Assembly: GCF_002973525.1 (NCBI RefSeq)
Contig: NZ_PVEN01000001.1
Location: 806,001-870,000 of the forward strand
Reading direction: 5' to 3'
Length of the DNA stretch: 64,000 bases
Origin: Paraburkholderia sp. BL21I4N1
Lineage (GTDB): Bacteria > Pseudomonadota > Gammaproteobacteria > Burkholderiales > Burkholderiaceae
Part shown: in pieces, positions 44,352 to 52,865 of the stretch
Numbering within the stretch: the stretch's first letter is position 1
Layout: every line of letters starts with the position of its first letter
Program-made: the position numbers and the translations under genes
Notes under the pieces: generated by a model
Told to the model about the DNA's origin: nothing
The model's input: the letters and a program-made list of their open reading frames with translations, nothing else
Database searches by the model: none

Positions 44352-45635
44352 ATGACTGCCCCCATGACTCCCCACACCATTCGGCTGTATGGCGCGACCA
44401 CCGCCAGTTCGAAGATCGGCACGGGCTTTTTCTTCCTCATCAACACCTGGCTGATTATCGACATCACTGGACATGCGTCGAGCGCGGCGCTCAGTTTGAT
44501 CATGACGGTGCTGCCGGGTTTGCTGTTGTCGCCGCTGATCGGTCTCATGATCGACCGGGGCGACCCCGCGAGACTCGCGTATCGCGCCGATCTGTTTCGC
44601 TGGGCCATGCTGCTCGCCTACGCCGCGCTCTATGCCGGCAGGCACGCGACGGCGGCGTCGGCGTATGCGATCAGCTTTCTGGTCGCGCTGGGCAACGAGG
44701 TCCAGGTGCTGTCATGGCGAGCGGCGCTCGCGCGCAACGCGAGCGCCGACGACATGCTGCGGCTCAACGCATTGACCGTGGTCACCGGGCAAACCGGGCA
44801 GGTGCTGGGCGCGGCGGCGTCGGGCATCGTGCTCGCGTCGATTGGTGCGGCCGCAACGGTCTGCGTCGCCAGCGCGACGTATTTACTGGCGGGGATTTTC
44901 GGCTGGCTGACGGCTCGCCGGTTGACGGCGGCGGAACACGTGGCGCACCTATCTGAAAGTAACGGCAAACCGAAGCGCTATTGGCGAGATCTACGCGCAG
45001 GTCTCGCGCATATCGTCGAGCGTCCCGAAATCGGCTTTTTCTACGGCCTTTTCGTCGCGAACATGAGCGTGGTGTTTGGCATGAATGCAATGCTCGCACC
45101 GTTCGTGCGGGAGGAACTGCATCTGGGCGCCGCGGCATTCGGAAAGATCGATGCGGGGTACGCGGTCGGCGCGATTGTCGGCGGGTTCTTCGTGGTGCGG
45201 CTGGCGAATCGATTCGGGCGACGTACCGTCCTGCTGTTCAGTCTCGGCATGGCGGCCGCCTGCCTGCTGGCGTTCTCGGCATGTGGGGGACAGGTGGCCG
45301 CTTTCGCGATTTACGCCGGACTAGGCGCGAGCTTTCAGAGCAGCGTGATCGCCCTCAGCACGGCACAACGCGCGACGGATTCCGCCTATCAAGGACGTGT
45401 CAGCGCGACCTTCAACGCGCTCAATGGCCTGGCGGGCCTGGTGGTGTACGTCGTCGTCGCGGCGAGCGCCGGACATCATCTGTATCGCCAGCTTTATCTG
45501 GCTCAGGCGAGCGCGTTGGCGTTGCTGATTCCGGTCGTTCTGCTCGCCAGCCGGCAGCGCGGTATCGGCCCGCTTCTGACACCCGCGCCTTCGGTTTCCG
45601 TAGCCGCGTCGTCGTTGCCGGCGTCGTCCCATTGA
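44352..45635 (+). CDS. MFS transporter (EntS-like exporter type)
   Basis: 427 residues with twelve membrane helices. The N-terminal half has FFFLINTWLIIDITGHASSA and the loop MIDRGDPARLAYRADLFRW; the central loop includes RYWRDLRAGLAHIVERPEIG, as in EntS/MefA-like exporters. It is probably a proton-coupled exporter of a drug or siderophore-like compound. It is divergent from a LysR gene. Confidence 0.87.
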   Translation: MTAPMTPHTIRLYGATTASSKIGTGFFFLINTWLIIDITGHASSAALSLIMTVLPGLLLSPLIGLMIDRGDPARLAYRADLFRWAMLLAYAALYAGRHATAASAYAISFLVALGNEVQVLSWRAALARNASADDMLRLNALTVVTGQTGQVLGAAASGIVLASIGAAATVCVASATYLLAGIFGWLTARRLTAAEHVAHLSESNGKPKRYWRDLRAGLAHIVERPEIGFFYGLFVANMSVVFGMNAMLAPFVREELHLGAAAFGKIDAGYAVGAIVGGFFVVRLANRFGRRTVLLFSLGMAAACLLAFSACGGQVAAFAIYAGLGASFQSSVIALSTAQRATDSAYQGRVSATFNALNGLAGLVVYVVVAASAGHHLYRQLYLAQASALALLIPVVLLASRQRGIGPLLTPAPSVSVAASSLPASSH

Positions 45636-45688
45636 CGCGGACGTCATGCATTTTTCCGCTTCGCTCCCTCGACTCACAACACCTGTAT

Positions 45689-46210
45689 ATGAACCCAAAC
45701 ACGATGCTCAAGCTCATTTTCCCCGCGCTGTTGTCCTTATCCGCCGCACTGGTTTCGCAGGCTTCGTACGCCGGCGACGACAACCCGCCGGATTCGCCGC
45801 TGGCCGGCACCTGGTCGCTCGTGGCAGCGGACGTCATCAAAGCCGACGGCGTACGCGCGCGCGATTTCGGCGCCGCGCCGCAAGGCATGCTGCAGATCGA
45901 CCGCGAAGGCCGTTACACGCTGCAGATTTTCAGCGCCGAACGGCCGCGGTTCGCGTCGGGTGATAAACAGACCGGCACACCGGCTGAATACGCCGCCTCG
46001 GTAATGGGGGCCAGCACGCACTTCGGCACGATCAAAGTCGATGCGGTCGCGCATACGCTGACGTTTCAGATCGACAAGGCGTCGTTTCCAAACTGGGAAG
46101 GGCAGACCCAAACCCGGCACTATGAACTGGTGGGCGACGAACTCAGCTATCGCGTCGTGCCACGGCCGAATGGCGACGTGCCGATCTCTGTCTGGCATCG
46201 GCTGCGTTGA
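45689..46210 (+). CDS. Secreted lipocalin-like domain protein
   Basis: 173 residues. A signal peptide ends near SQASYA (about residue 28). The mature part fits the lipocalin-like (PF13924-type) domain: LAGTWSLVAADVIKADG, PQGMLQIDREGRYTLQIF, TPAEYAASVMGASTHFGTIKVD and ISVWHRLR. The ligand is unknown. A second in-frame ATG at 45704 would also give a good signal peptide. It converges with the S53 protease gene over a structured spacer. Confidence 0.8.
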   Translation: MNPNTMLKLIFPALLSLSAALVSQASYAGDDNPPDSPLAGTWSLVAADVIKADGVRARDFGAAPQGMLQIDREGRYTLQIFSAERPRFASGDKQTGTPAEYAASVMGASTHFGTIKVDAVAHTLTFQIDKASFPNWEGQTQTRHYELVGDELSYRVVPRPNGDVPISVWHRLR

Positions 46211-46233
46211 TCGACATGCGCTGCGTGCCGACG

Positions 46234-46310
46234 TGAACGCAGCATGAATCGTTCGAGCGCCGCTGACGAGGTACCAACTACCTCATCACCGGCGCCCGCT
46301 CAAGCGTTCA
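46234..46310. other. Nested hairpin element between convergent genes
   Basis: Three nested pairs: TGAACGC/GCGTTCA (46234-46240, 46304-46310), GCGCCG/CGGCGC (46257-46262, 46290-46295) and GAGGTA/TACCTC (46268-46273, 46279-46284), with a 5-base loop and a symmetric 5-base internal loop. It may be a bidirectional terminator or RNA element; no U tract. Confidence 0.5.
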
Positions 46311-46343
46311 GCTCGTCACGAGAGCACGAGCCGGCCCGAGTGC

Positions 46344-48116
46344 TTACTTCTTGAACCCATGGCTGCTGATATACGAAGCTAGCTTCGCGATATCCACGCT
46401 GCCCCATCCCGTGGGATAGTCCCAGCCCGTGGCAGCCTTATAGCCATAACCGCCGTAGCCGTTATTGCCCGACTTCACGTCATGCACGATCGACGGCGTC
46501 GCTTTGATCGCGCTGTACAAACTGGCGGCCGGGAAACCGAGGCTGTTCGAATTGGCGCTCTGCACACGCGCCCACAGTCCGACGAAAATCGGCGAAGCGA
46601 GACTGGTACCGCCGATCTGCTGAAGCTGGCCGTAGTTGTAGATCATCGCACCCGTGCTTTGCGCCGCGTCGAACGAAATGTCCGGCAACAGACGTTGACC
46701 CGGTGTGCCGGTCACCACCGACTGCCACGACGGCTTGCTCTCAAAGGAGCTGAAGCCGCCGCCGGTGGCCCACAGTTTGCCGTTGCCGTCGAGCCCTTCG
46801 TTCCACACGGTTTCGTTCGACCATGCGCCGCCCGAGGTCGTGTAAAGCGTCGTGCCGCCGACCGCGATCACGTTCGGCGAGGACGCCGGCCACGACACCG
46901 AATACGTGCTGCCGTCCGGATAGCCGCGGTTGTTGCACTCGTACACGCCTTCGTCGCCGGACGAGACCGAGAACGTCTGGCCTTGCGCGGCGCCGGCCGC
47001 GAAAATGCGGTCTTCGGCTTGCAGCGTGCCGTCTGCGTTCGCGTCCGCTTCGCACCAGCCGAGCGACACGTTGATCACCTTGGCGGTGTCGTCCGAGACG
47101 GCCTGATTGAACGCTTGCGTGAGGCCGGTGTTGCCCGACGCGCTGTCGTCGGCCATGTAGAACAGCAACTGTTGCACCGCGCCGCCCGCCGAACCGACGA
47201 TCGACTGGCTGTCGAGATCCCACTCGCCCTGGCCGTCCTGATCGTCGCTGTAGTCGCCATTCGGCGAGCCCGTCTGGATCGCCTGGGTGTTGACCGAGGC
47301 GAGGTTGTTCGCGCTGGTGAACTGCTGCAGGTCTTGCAGCGTTTGCGACACACCGCCTTGCGTGATGATGCCGACCGTGGTGTTCGCGGCGGTGGGCAGG
47401 CTGGTGGCGTCATAGATCGCCGGGAACTCGGTCGGGTAGTGCGCCTTCGCGGTGCCCGAGGCCAGCGTCTTCGCCGCCGAACGGTTGCCGATCTTCAGCA
47501 GCGGATGCGCACGCGCGACGTTCTGCAGGCCCAGCACCGAGCCGACGATCTCGCCGAGGTTCTGCGGCACTTGCGCCGCCGCGATATTCGCGTAGCCGCT
47601 CTTGCCGTTCAACTGATAGCGCACCAGCGGCGTATTGAAGGCCGCTTTGACCGCGCCCGCGCTGCCGTCGGCGGAGATCAGCAGACGGTTCGCCGCGACC
47701 CGGATATTGACGAAGCCGTTCTTGCGCAGATGCGCGACGACCTGCTGCACCTGCGCGTCGGTCGGCGCGTATTGATCGATGAACTGCTGACGCTTGAGGA
47801 ACTTGCCGAACTGCGCGTTGCCCGGTTGATTGACGGATTGCGCGAACGCCTTCAGCTTCGCCTCGTCGCGAAGCTTCAGGCTGACCACGATATGCGTGCT
47901 CTCGCCGGCGGCGAGTTCGAGCAGGGGCGTGGCGCTGAGTGAGCGCGTCTGCACCTGGGCGGGCGTGACGAACGCCTTCGTGTCGGTCGGCGCCCACAAG
48001 GTGGACGACGGTGCCGACGCCGCGAACACGGCGCACGAAGCCATGGCGAGAGGCAAGGCAATGGCCGCGTGACGCTTCAGGCCGAAAGCCGTTCGATTTG
48101 CGATTGACGATTTCAT
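46344..48116 (-). CDS. Secreted sedolisin-family (S53) serine-carboxyl peptidase with propeptide
   Basis: 590 residues: signal peptide to about residue 33, Pro-kumamolisin activation domain (about 45-215), then the S53 catalytic domain. The catalytic residues are recognisable: E298 and D302 in GEWDLDSQSI, the oxyanion aspartate D388 in SSGDEG and S505 in GGTSLASP. The C-terminal calcium site is suggested by HDVKSGNNGYGG and GWDYPTGWG. Such enzymes mature by self-cleavage at acid pH and degrade proteins outside the cell, useful in acidic soil or host tissue. CAGGAGG precedes the ATG. A long AT-rich leader lies upstream. Confidence 0.93.
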   Translation of the reverse strand: MKSSIANRTAFGLKRHAAIALPLAMASCAVFAASAPSSTLWAPTDTKAFVTPAQVQTRSLSATPLLELAAGESTHIVVSLKLRDEAKLKAFAQSVNQPGNAQFGKFLKRQQFIDQYAPTDAQVQQVVAHLRKNGFVNIRVAANRLLISADGSAGAVKAAFNTPLVRYQLNGKSGYANIAAAQVPQNLGEIVGSVLGLQNVARAHPLLKIGNRSAAKTLASGTAKAHYPTEFPAIYDATSLPTAANTTVGIITQGGVSQTLQDLQQFTSANNLASVNTQAIQTGSPNGDYSDDQDGQGEWDLDSQSIVGSAGGAVQQLLFYMADDSASGNTGLTQAFNQAVSDDTAKVINVSLGWCEADANADGTLQAEDRIFAAGAAQGQTFSVSSGDEGVYECNNRGYPDGSTYSVSWPASSPNVIAVGGTTLYTTSGGAWSNETVWNEGLDGNGKLWATGGGFSSFESKPSWQSVVTGTPGQRLLPDISFDAAQSTGAMIYNYGQLQQIGGTSLASPIFVGLWARVQSANSNSLGFPAASLYSAIKATPSIVHDVKSGNNGYGGYGYKAATGWDYPTGWGSVDIAKLASYISSHGFKK

Positions 48117-48593
48117 GTGACCTCCTGAGACAACGGCGCGAGGAGACGCCCGAATCTACCTTGTGGGTAATTCAGGTCGAATTTGAATGAAAGTGAAATG
48201 CCGTCTCGCGGCGCAGTTATGGGTGGTAATTAAGGGGTGCTCGTTTAACTATCGTGAGCGACGCAAAATTACCGTTCATTACATGCAGTCGGTACCTATC
48301 AGGATGGATAGTTGATGTAGCGCAAGCTTATTTATCTTAAATTTGCAATTTTGATTAAAGCAGCTGTTTTATTTCGAATTTTCAATGCAAATCGGATAAG
48401 GAGCGCCGCCGCTGGCCTGTTGGTGCGGGATCTGGAGGGGGAAATCTAATTAACTATTTTGACCTGAACATTCGATTTTAATTACAAATACATTTCGTTT
48501 TTATAATGCGAATATCGCTTATTGTGAAAAGTAAATAGCTTATTATGCGATTCACGATCCAATTGTTACCGCAATCAGATGCGGGCAATGTGA
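48117..48593. other. AT-rich 5' region of the S53 peptidase gene
   Basis: No gene seen. From about 48240 to 48600 it is clearly poorer in G+C than anything else in the window, with several TTAT/ATAA runs, a probable AT-rich promoter or bound region upstream of the protease. Confidence 0.5.
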
Positions 48594-49499
48594 TTATTTC
48601 CGGTTTTTGCGTGTGGCCTTGCGTTCGTCACGCTGCAGCGCGCTATCCGCGCATTCAAGAAAGCCTTTGATCAGACGCCCGCGCGGCGACGCCCGGTGCC
48701 ATACCACGCCGAAGCGGCGCGGTTCGATTTTCACCGGCAGCGCGAGCTTCGCGACGTCGAGACCCGCGGTCAGCGGCGAGACGATATCCGGCATCAGCGA
48801 GACGCCGAGACCGCGGTCCACCATCATCGCGATCGCCATCAGCGAGTTCAGTTCGAACAGTTCGTTCGGCACGATGCGTGCGGCGCGCAGATAGTCGTCC
48901 GCCTGTTTGCCGCCGCCGAGCGAGCGGTCGTAGCGAATGAACGGTTCGCCGCGCAGCAGGTCGTGCGGATCGCGCCCGGCGAGCCGCGCGGGCGCCAGCA
49001 CGACGATCGGCTCCTCGCGCAGCAGATGCCAGTCATACGCCTTGGGGAGCGCGAACGCGGGGTGCAGACAGACCGCCATGTCCACGTCGCCGCGCTGCAG
49101 CGTTTCATACAACTCCATTGATGTCCCCGCGCGAATCAGCACCTTCGCCTGCGGAAACGCCGACGCGAAGCTCGCCAGCACGTTCGGCATCAGACTCAGC
49201 AGCGCGGTGGTAATGGTGCCGATGCGCAATTCACCGGCCGCTTCGCCTTCGAGCGCGAACGCCTTCAGTTCGGAAAACTCGCGAACCAATCCGCGCGCGC
49301 GTTCGATCACGCGGTGGCCCGCTTCGGTCGGAATCACCGTGCGGCCCGCGCGCACCAGCAGCGGCACACCCAGTTCCCGTTCGAGCGCCTGCACCTGCTG
49401 CGCGACGGCCGCCGGCGTCACGCCGACGCGCCGCGCGGCTTCAGCCATCGAGCCGCTGTCGACCACTTGCAGGAGATTGGCGAGAAAGGCGATGTCCAT
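48594..49499 (-). CDS. LysR-type regulator of the CitE/CaiB operon
   Basis: 301 residues. Helix-turn-helix about 4-62 (SMAEAARRVGVTPAAVAQQVQ), effector domain with LRIGTITTALLSLMPNVLASF, RGDVDMAVCLHPAFALPKA and MVDRGLGVSLMPDIVSP. It ends in a basic tail. It is divergent from the lyase/CoA-transferase operon across a 102-base spacer with a palindromic site, so it probably controls that operon in response to its substrate. Confidence 0.9.
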   Translation of the reverse strand: MDIAFLANLLQVVDSGSMAEAARRVGVTPAAVAQQVQALERELGVPLLVRAGRTVIPTEAGHRVIERARGLVREFSELKAFALEGEAAGELRIGTITTALLSLMPNVLASFASAFPQAKVLIRAGTSMELYETLQRGDVDMAVCLHPAFALPKAYDWHLLREEPIVVLAPARLAGRDPHDLLRGEPFIRYDRSLGGGKQADDYLRAARIVPNELFELNSLMAIAMMVDRGLGVSLMPDIVSPLTAGLDVAKLALPVKIEPRRFGVVWHRASPRGRLIKGFLECADSALQRDERKATRKNRK

Positions 49500-49524
49500 A
49501 AAAGATAGATTGGCTATGTTTTGA

Positions 49525-49547
49525 AGATAGATGTGAATAGTTTATCT
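49525..49547. promoter_or_regulatory. Possible LysR binding site in the divergent promoter
   Basis: AGATA and TATCT arms flank a 13-base centre (GATGTGAATAGTT) in the AT-rich spacer; a further AGATAG copy lies at 49504. The size and position suit a LysR recognition site. Confidence 0.35.
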
Positions 49548-49601
49548 AAATCCCGTGTCGGCATAGACTGAATTCCAGCAATCAGAATGAGGATCGGAGA
49601 C

Positions 49602-50510
49602 ATGAGAAGCAAACTGTTCGTCCCGGCGTCGCGGCCCGAGCTGTTCGCCAAGGCGCTCACGAGCGCGGCGGACGCTTTGTCGTTCGACCTCGAGGACTCC
49701 GTTGCCGCCGAACGCAAACCGCAGGCGCGGCTCGCGTTGCGCGAGTTGCTGCTGTCCGACGCGGTGGCCGGCACTACCAAGGTGCTGATCGTTCGCATCA
49801 ATGCGCTCGACAGCGCGTACTTCCAGGCCGATCTCGAGGCGGTCGTGCAAGCCGGCCTCGATTTCGTCAATCTGCCGAAACCGGAGAGCGTGGCCGACGT
49901 GCAGGCTGCGGCCGCCGCGCTCGAACGCGCCGAACGAGCCAACGGGGTGACCACGCCGCTCCGTTTGCTGCTCAACATCGAATCGCCGCGAGCTCTGCGT
50001 CATGCCGCCGAGCTGGCCGCGGCGCATCCGCGCGTGGCCGGTCTGCAACTCGGCCTCGGCGATCTGTTCGAGCCGCTGGGCGTTGCGCGCCGCGATGCGT
50101 CGGCGATCCGTCAGGCGATGTTCGCGCTGCGCATGGCGGCGGGCGAAGCCGGCGTGTTCGCGTACGACTCCGCATTCGCCAACATCAAGGACGAAGCAGG
50201 CTTCCGCGAGGAGGCCGGGATGGCTCGCGCGATGGGCTTCCTCGGCAAGAGCTGCATTCATCCGAGCCAGGTGGAGCTCGCCAACGACGTGTTCCGTCCC
50301 GCCGACGACGACATCGCGCACGCGGTGCGCGTGGTCGAAGCGGCGCGCGACGCCGATGCGCGAAGCGTGGGCGCCTACGTGGTAGACGGCCGGATGATCG
50401 ATCCGCCGTTCGTCGAACGGGCTCGCGTGCTGGTGAAAGACGCGCGGCGTATGGGCCTGCTCACGGTCGCACAGCTTGCCGCCCTCGACGGCGCGGCGCC
50501 TCGCCGCTGA
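49602..50510 (+). CDS. CitE-like (HpcH/HpaI-type) beta-hydroxyacyl-CoA lyase
   Basis: 302 residues of the CitE/malyl-CoA lyase TIM-barrel family: RSKLFVPASRPELFAKAL, ADALSFDLEDSVAAERK with the metal-binding acids, LLNIESPRAL, LGLGDLFEPLG and GKSCIHPSQV. Stand-alone members act on malyl-CoA or citramalyl-CoA type thioesters. With the CoA-transferase next door it probably cleaves a CoA ester of a hydroxy-acid to acetyl-CoA (or similar) and a keto acid. ATG 49602 is preferred because GAGG lies nine bases upstream; another in-frame ATG is 15 bases earlier. Confidence 0.9.
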   Translation: MRSKLFVPASRPELFAKALTSAADALSFDLEDSVAAERKPQARLALRELLLSDAVAGTTKVLIVRINALDSAYFQADLEAVVQAGLDFVNLPKPESVADVQAAAAALERAERANGVTTPLRLLLNIESPRALRHAAELAAAHPRVAGLQLGLGDLFEPLGVARRDASAIRQAMFALRMAAGEAGVFAYDSAFANIKDEAGFREEAGMARAMGFLGKSCIHPSQVELANDVFRPADDDIAHAVRVVEAARDADARSVGAYVVDGRMIDPPFVERARVLVKDARRMGLLTVAQLAALDGAAPRR

Positions 50511-50609
50511 GCGCTCACGACGCGCTTACGACGCGCACACGCCACGCCCGTCAGGCAGCCGCACTACTGAACTTCATCCGGCCCCGCGTCGGATCACACG
50601 GAGACTCTC

Positions 50610-51815
50610 ATGGAACGATCGCCGCAAGCCGCGCGTCCTGTCGCACACGGCCCGCTCGCGGGTGTTCGCGTGCTCGATCTGAGCGCGTACATCGCCGGTC
50701 CTTATGGTTGCACGCTGCTGTCCGATCAGGGCGCGGACGTGATCAAGATCGAGCCGCCGTCCGGCGACAATCTGCGTAAATATCCGTCCACACTCGAAGC
50801 CGAAAGCCGCGCGTTTCTCGGCGTTAATCGCGGCAAGCGCGGCCTCGTGCTCGACCTGAAACAGCCCGAGGCGCTCGCCGTGCTGATGCGTCTGGTCGAA
50901 CGGGCCGACGTGCTGGTGCACAACTTCCGCCCGAGCGTGCCGGCGCGTCTGGGTATCGCGTATGAACAGTTACGCGAGGTCAATCCGCGCCTGATCTATT
51001 GCGCGGTGACGGGCTACGGCGACACCGGTCCGAACAAGGACAAGGCCGGCTACGACCAGGTGCTGCAGACCATGACCGGCATGTGCACGCTGCAGGGCAA
51101 GCGCGATGGTCCGCCGGAAATTCTGTACGGCTCGGTGGTCGACTACTACGCGGCGGCGCTGGTCGCGGCGGGCGTCTCGTCGGCGCTGTTCGAGCGCGAG
51201 CGCAGCGGCGCCGGCCAGTACGTCGGCGTGTCGCTGCTGCGTAGCGCGCTGACCATGCAATCGGCGCGGATGATCTGGGCGGAAGGCGAACCGAAGGACG
51301 TCGGCCGCGATATGCGCTCGGGCGGCATTACCGGCATTCATCCGACGCGCAAGGGCTATCTGTACATCTCGGCGAACACGCCGCATTTCTGGCAGGCGCT
51401 GTGCGAGAAGACCGGCCTCGACGCGCTCGCGCAAGACGAGCGCTACGACAGTGTGCGCAAACGTGCACAGCATTGCGACGAGATCATTCCGCGTTTGCAT
51501 GCCGCGTTGCAGGCGCGCAGCGCGCTCGACTGGGAAGCGCATTTCGGCGATGCGGTGCCTTGCGCGGCGGCGCGTAGCGTCGAGGATATGTTCGACGATC
51601 CGCAGGTGCTCGCCGAAGAGATGGTAAGCAGTTTCGATTATCCGGGCGTGGGCCGTTATCGCGGTTTTCGCGAGCCGATCCGGTTCGGCGCGGCGGCCGC
51701 ACCCGAGCCGATCGCCGCGCCGGCGTTTGGTCAGCATTCGGACGCGGTGCTCAAGGATGCGGGTTTGAGCGACGAGGACATCGCCGCGCTGCGCGCGCGG
51801 CGCGCCGTGTTGTAA
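50610..51815 (+). CDS. CaiB/BaiF family (class III) CoA-transferase
   Basis: 401 residues of the interlocked-dimer class III family: GPLAGVRVLDLSAYIAGP at the start, GADVIKIEPPSGD, VLDLKQPEALAVLMRLVERAD and the likely nucleophilic aspartate in YGSVVDYYAAAL. It moves CoA from a donor such as succinyl-CoA to a carboxylate. Its place between a CitE-like lyase and carboxylate transporters suggests activation of an imported hydroxy-acid. CGGAG precedes the ATG. Confidence 0.92.
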   Translation: MERSPQAARPVAHGPLAGVRVLDLSAYIAGPYGCTLLSDQGADVIKIEPPSGDNLRKYPSTLEAESRAFLGVNRGKRGLVLDLKQPEALAVLMRLVERADVLVHNFRPSVPARLGIAYEQLREVNPRLIYCAVTGYGDTGPNKDKAGYDQVLQTMTGMCTLQGKRDGPPEILYGSVVDYYAAALVAAGVSSALFERERSGAGQYVGVSLLRSALTMQSARMIWAEGEPKDVGRDMRSGGITGIHPTRKGYLYISANTPHFWQALCEKTGLDALAQDERYDSVRKRAQHCDEIIPRLHAALQARSALDWEAHFGDAVPCAAARSVEDMFDDPQVLAEEMVSSFDYPGVGRYRGFREPIRFGAAAAPEPIAAPAFGQHSDAVLKDAGLSDEDIAALRARRAVL

Positions 51816-51882
51816 CGCTGCGTGGGCCTTCGGGCACGGCATGCACGGCACGCACGGCAGATAACGAATCACGGAGACGACG

Positions 51883-52767
51883 ATGGACACTCAAGACGAC
51901 GCTTCCCGCGCGAACCACGCGCAGCGTCCGCGATCCGCACAAGTTCCGGCGGGTGCGTGCAACGCGCACCTGCATATCTTCGAGCGCCGTTTTCTTGCCG
52001 ACGGCAACGGTGTTAACGGAGGCTTCGTCGAACACGCTACCGTCGCCGACTATCTGGCCGTGCAAACGCGCCTCGGTACGCAGCGCACGGTCGTCGTGAC
52101 GCCACGCCCTTACGGCACCGACAACCGCGTCACGCTCGACGCCATCCGCCAGTTTGGTCCCGAGCACGCGCGCGGCGTGGCCGTGCTGCGCCCCGACGTC
52201 ACCGATACCGAACTCGCCGCGCTGCACGAAGGCGGTATTCGCGGCATTCGTTTCACGCTGTACACACCCGCGAACGCGGTGGTGAGCTTCGAGATGGTCG
52301 AGCCGCTCGCGCGCCGCGTCGCCGAATTGGGCTGGCACGTGCAGTTGCACTGGACAGCCGCGCAGATCGTCGACCATCGAACAATGCTGTCGCGCTTGCC
52401 CGCTTCGATCGTGTTCGATCACATGGCGCGTTTGCCGCTACCGGCGGGCGCCGCCGATCCGGCGTTCGCGATCGTGCGTGGTCTCGCGGAAACGGGCCGT
52501 GCCTGGGTGAAATTGTCGGGACCGTATCTCGACTCGTCGGTCGGTCTGGCAGGCGGCTACGCGGATATCGCACCGACCGCGCGCGCGTGGATCGCGGCCA
52601 TGCCGGAGCGCGTGGTGTGGGGCAGCGACTGGCCGCACACCACCGAAGCGCACAAGCCCGACGACGCCGATCTGTTCGATCTGCTCGCCGACTGGACCGG
52701 CGACGATGCCACGCGACGTCGCATTCTGGTCGACAACGCGGCGGCGCTGTACGGCTTTCCACCGTGA
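51883..52767 (+). CDS. Amidohydrolase-2 family lactonase-like protein
   Basis: 294 residues. ACNAHLHIFERRF near residue 30 provides the HxH metal motif, VFDHMARLP the following histidine and VVWGSDWPH the aspartate. The pattern is closest to 2-pyrone-4,6-dicarboxylate hydrolase and galactarolactone-isomerase-like enzymes, which open or isomerise lactones of dicarboxylic acids. In the operon it could open a lactone that feeds the CoA-transferase. CGGAG precedes the start. Confidence 0.88.
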   Translation: MDTQDDASRANHAQRPRSAQVPAGACNAHLHIFERRFLADGNGVNGGFVEHATVADYLAVQTRLGTQRTVVVTPRPYGTDNRVTLDAIRQFGPEHARGVAVLRPDVTDTELAALHEGGIRGIRFTLYTPANAVVSFEMVEPLARRVAELGWHVQLHWTAAQIVDHRTMLSRLPASIVFDHMARLPLPAGAADPAFAIVRGLAETGRAWVKLSGPYLDSSVGLAGGYADIAPTARAWIAAMPERVVWGSDWPHTTEAHKPDDADLFDLLADWTGDDATRRRILVDNAAALYGFPP

Positions 52768-52865
52768 TCCGGCGGTTGCATCAGCACACGAAACCTTCGC
52801 CACGCATCCGTACATCAAGCACATAAAACGCGTGGACCAGACCGAACCCCAGGAGACACGTCATC

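Noticed and set aside
44981-45688. Upstream extension of the lipocalin-like gene through the MFS gene
   Set aside because: Shadow of the MFS coding sequence; the signal peptide starts at 45689 or 45704.
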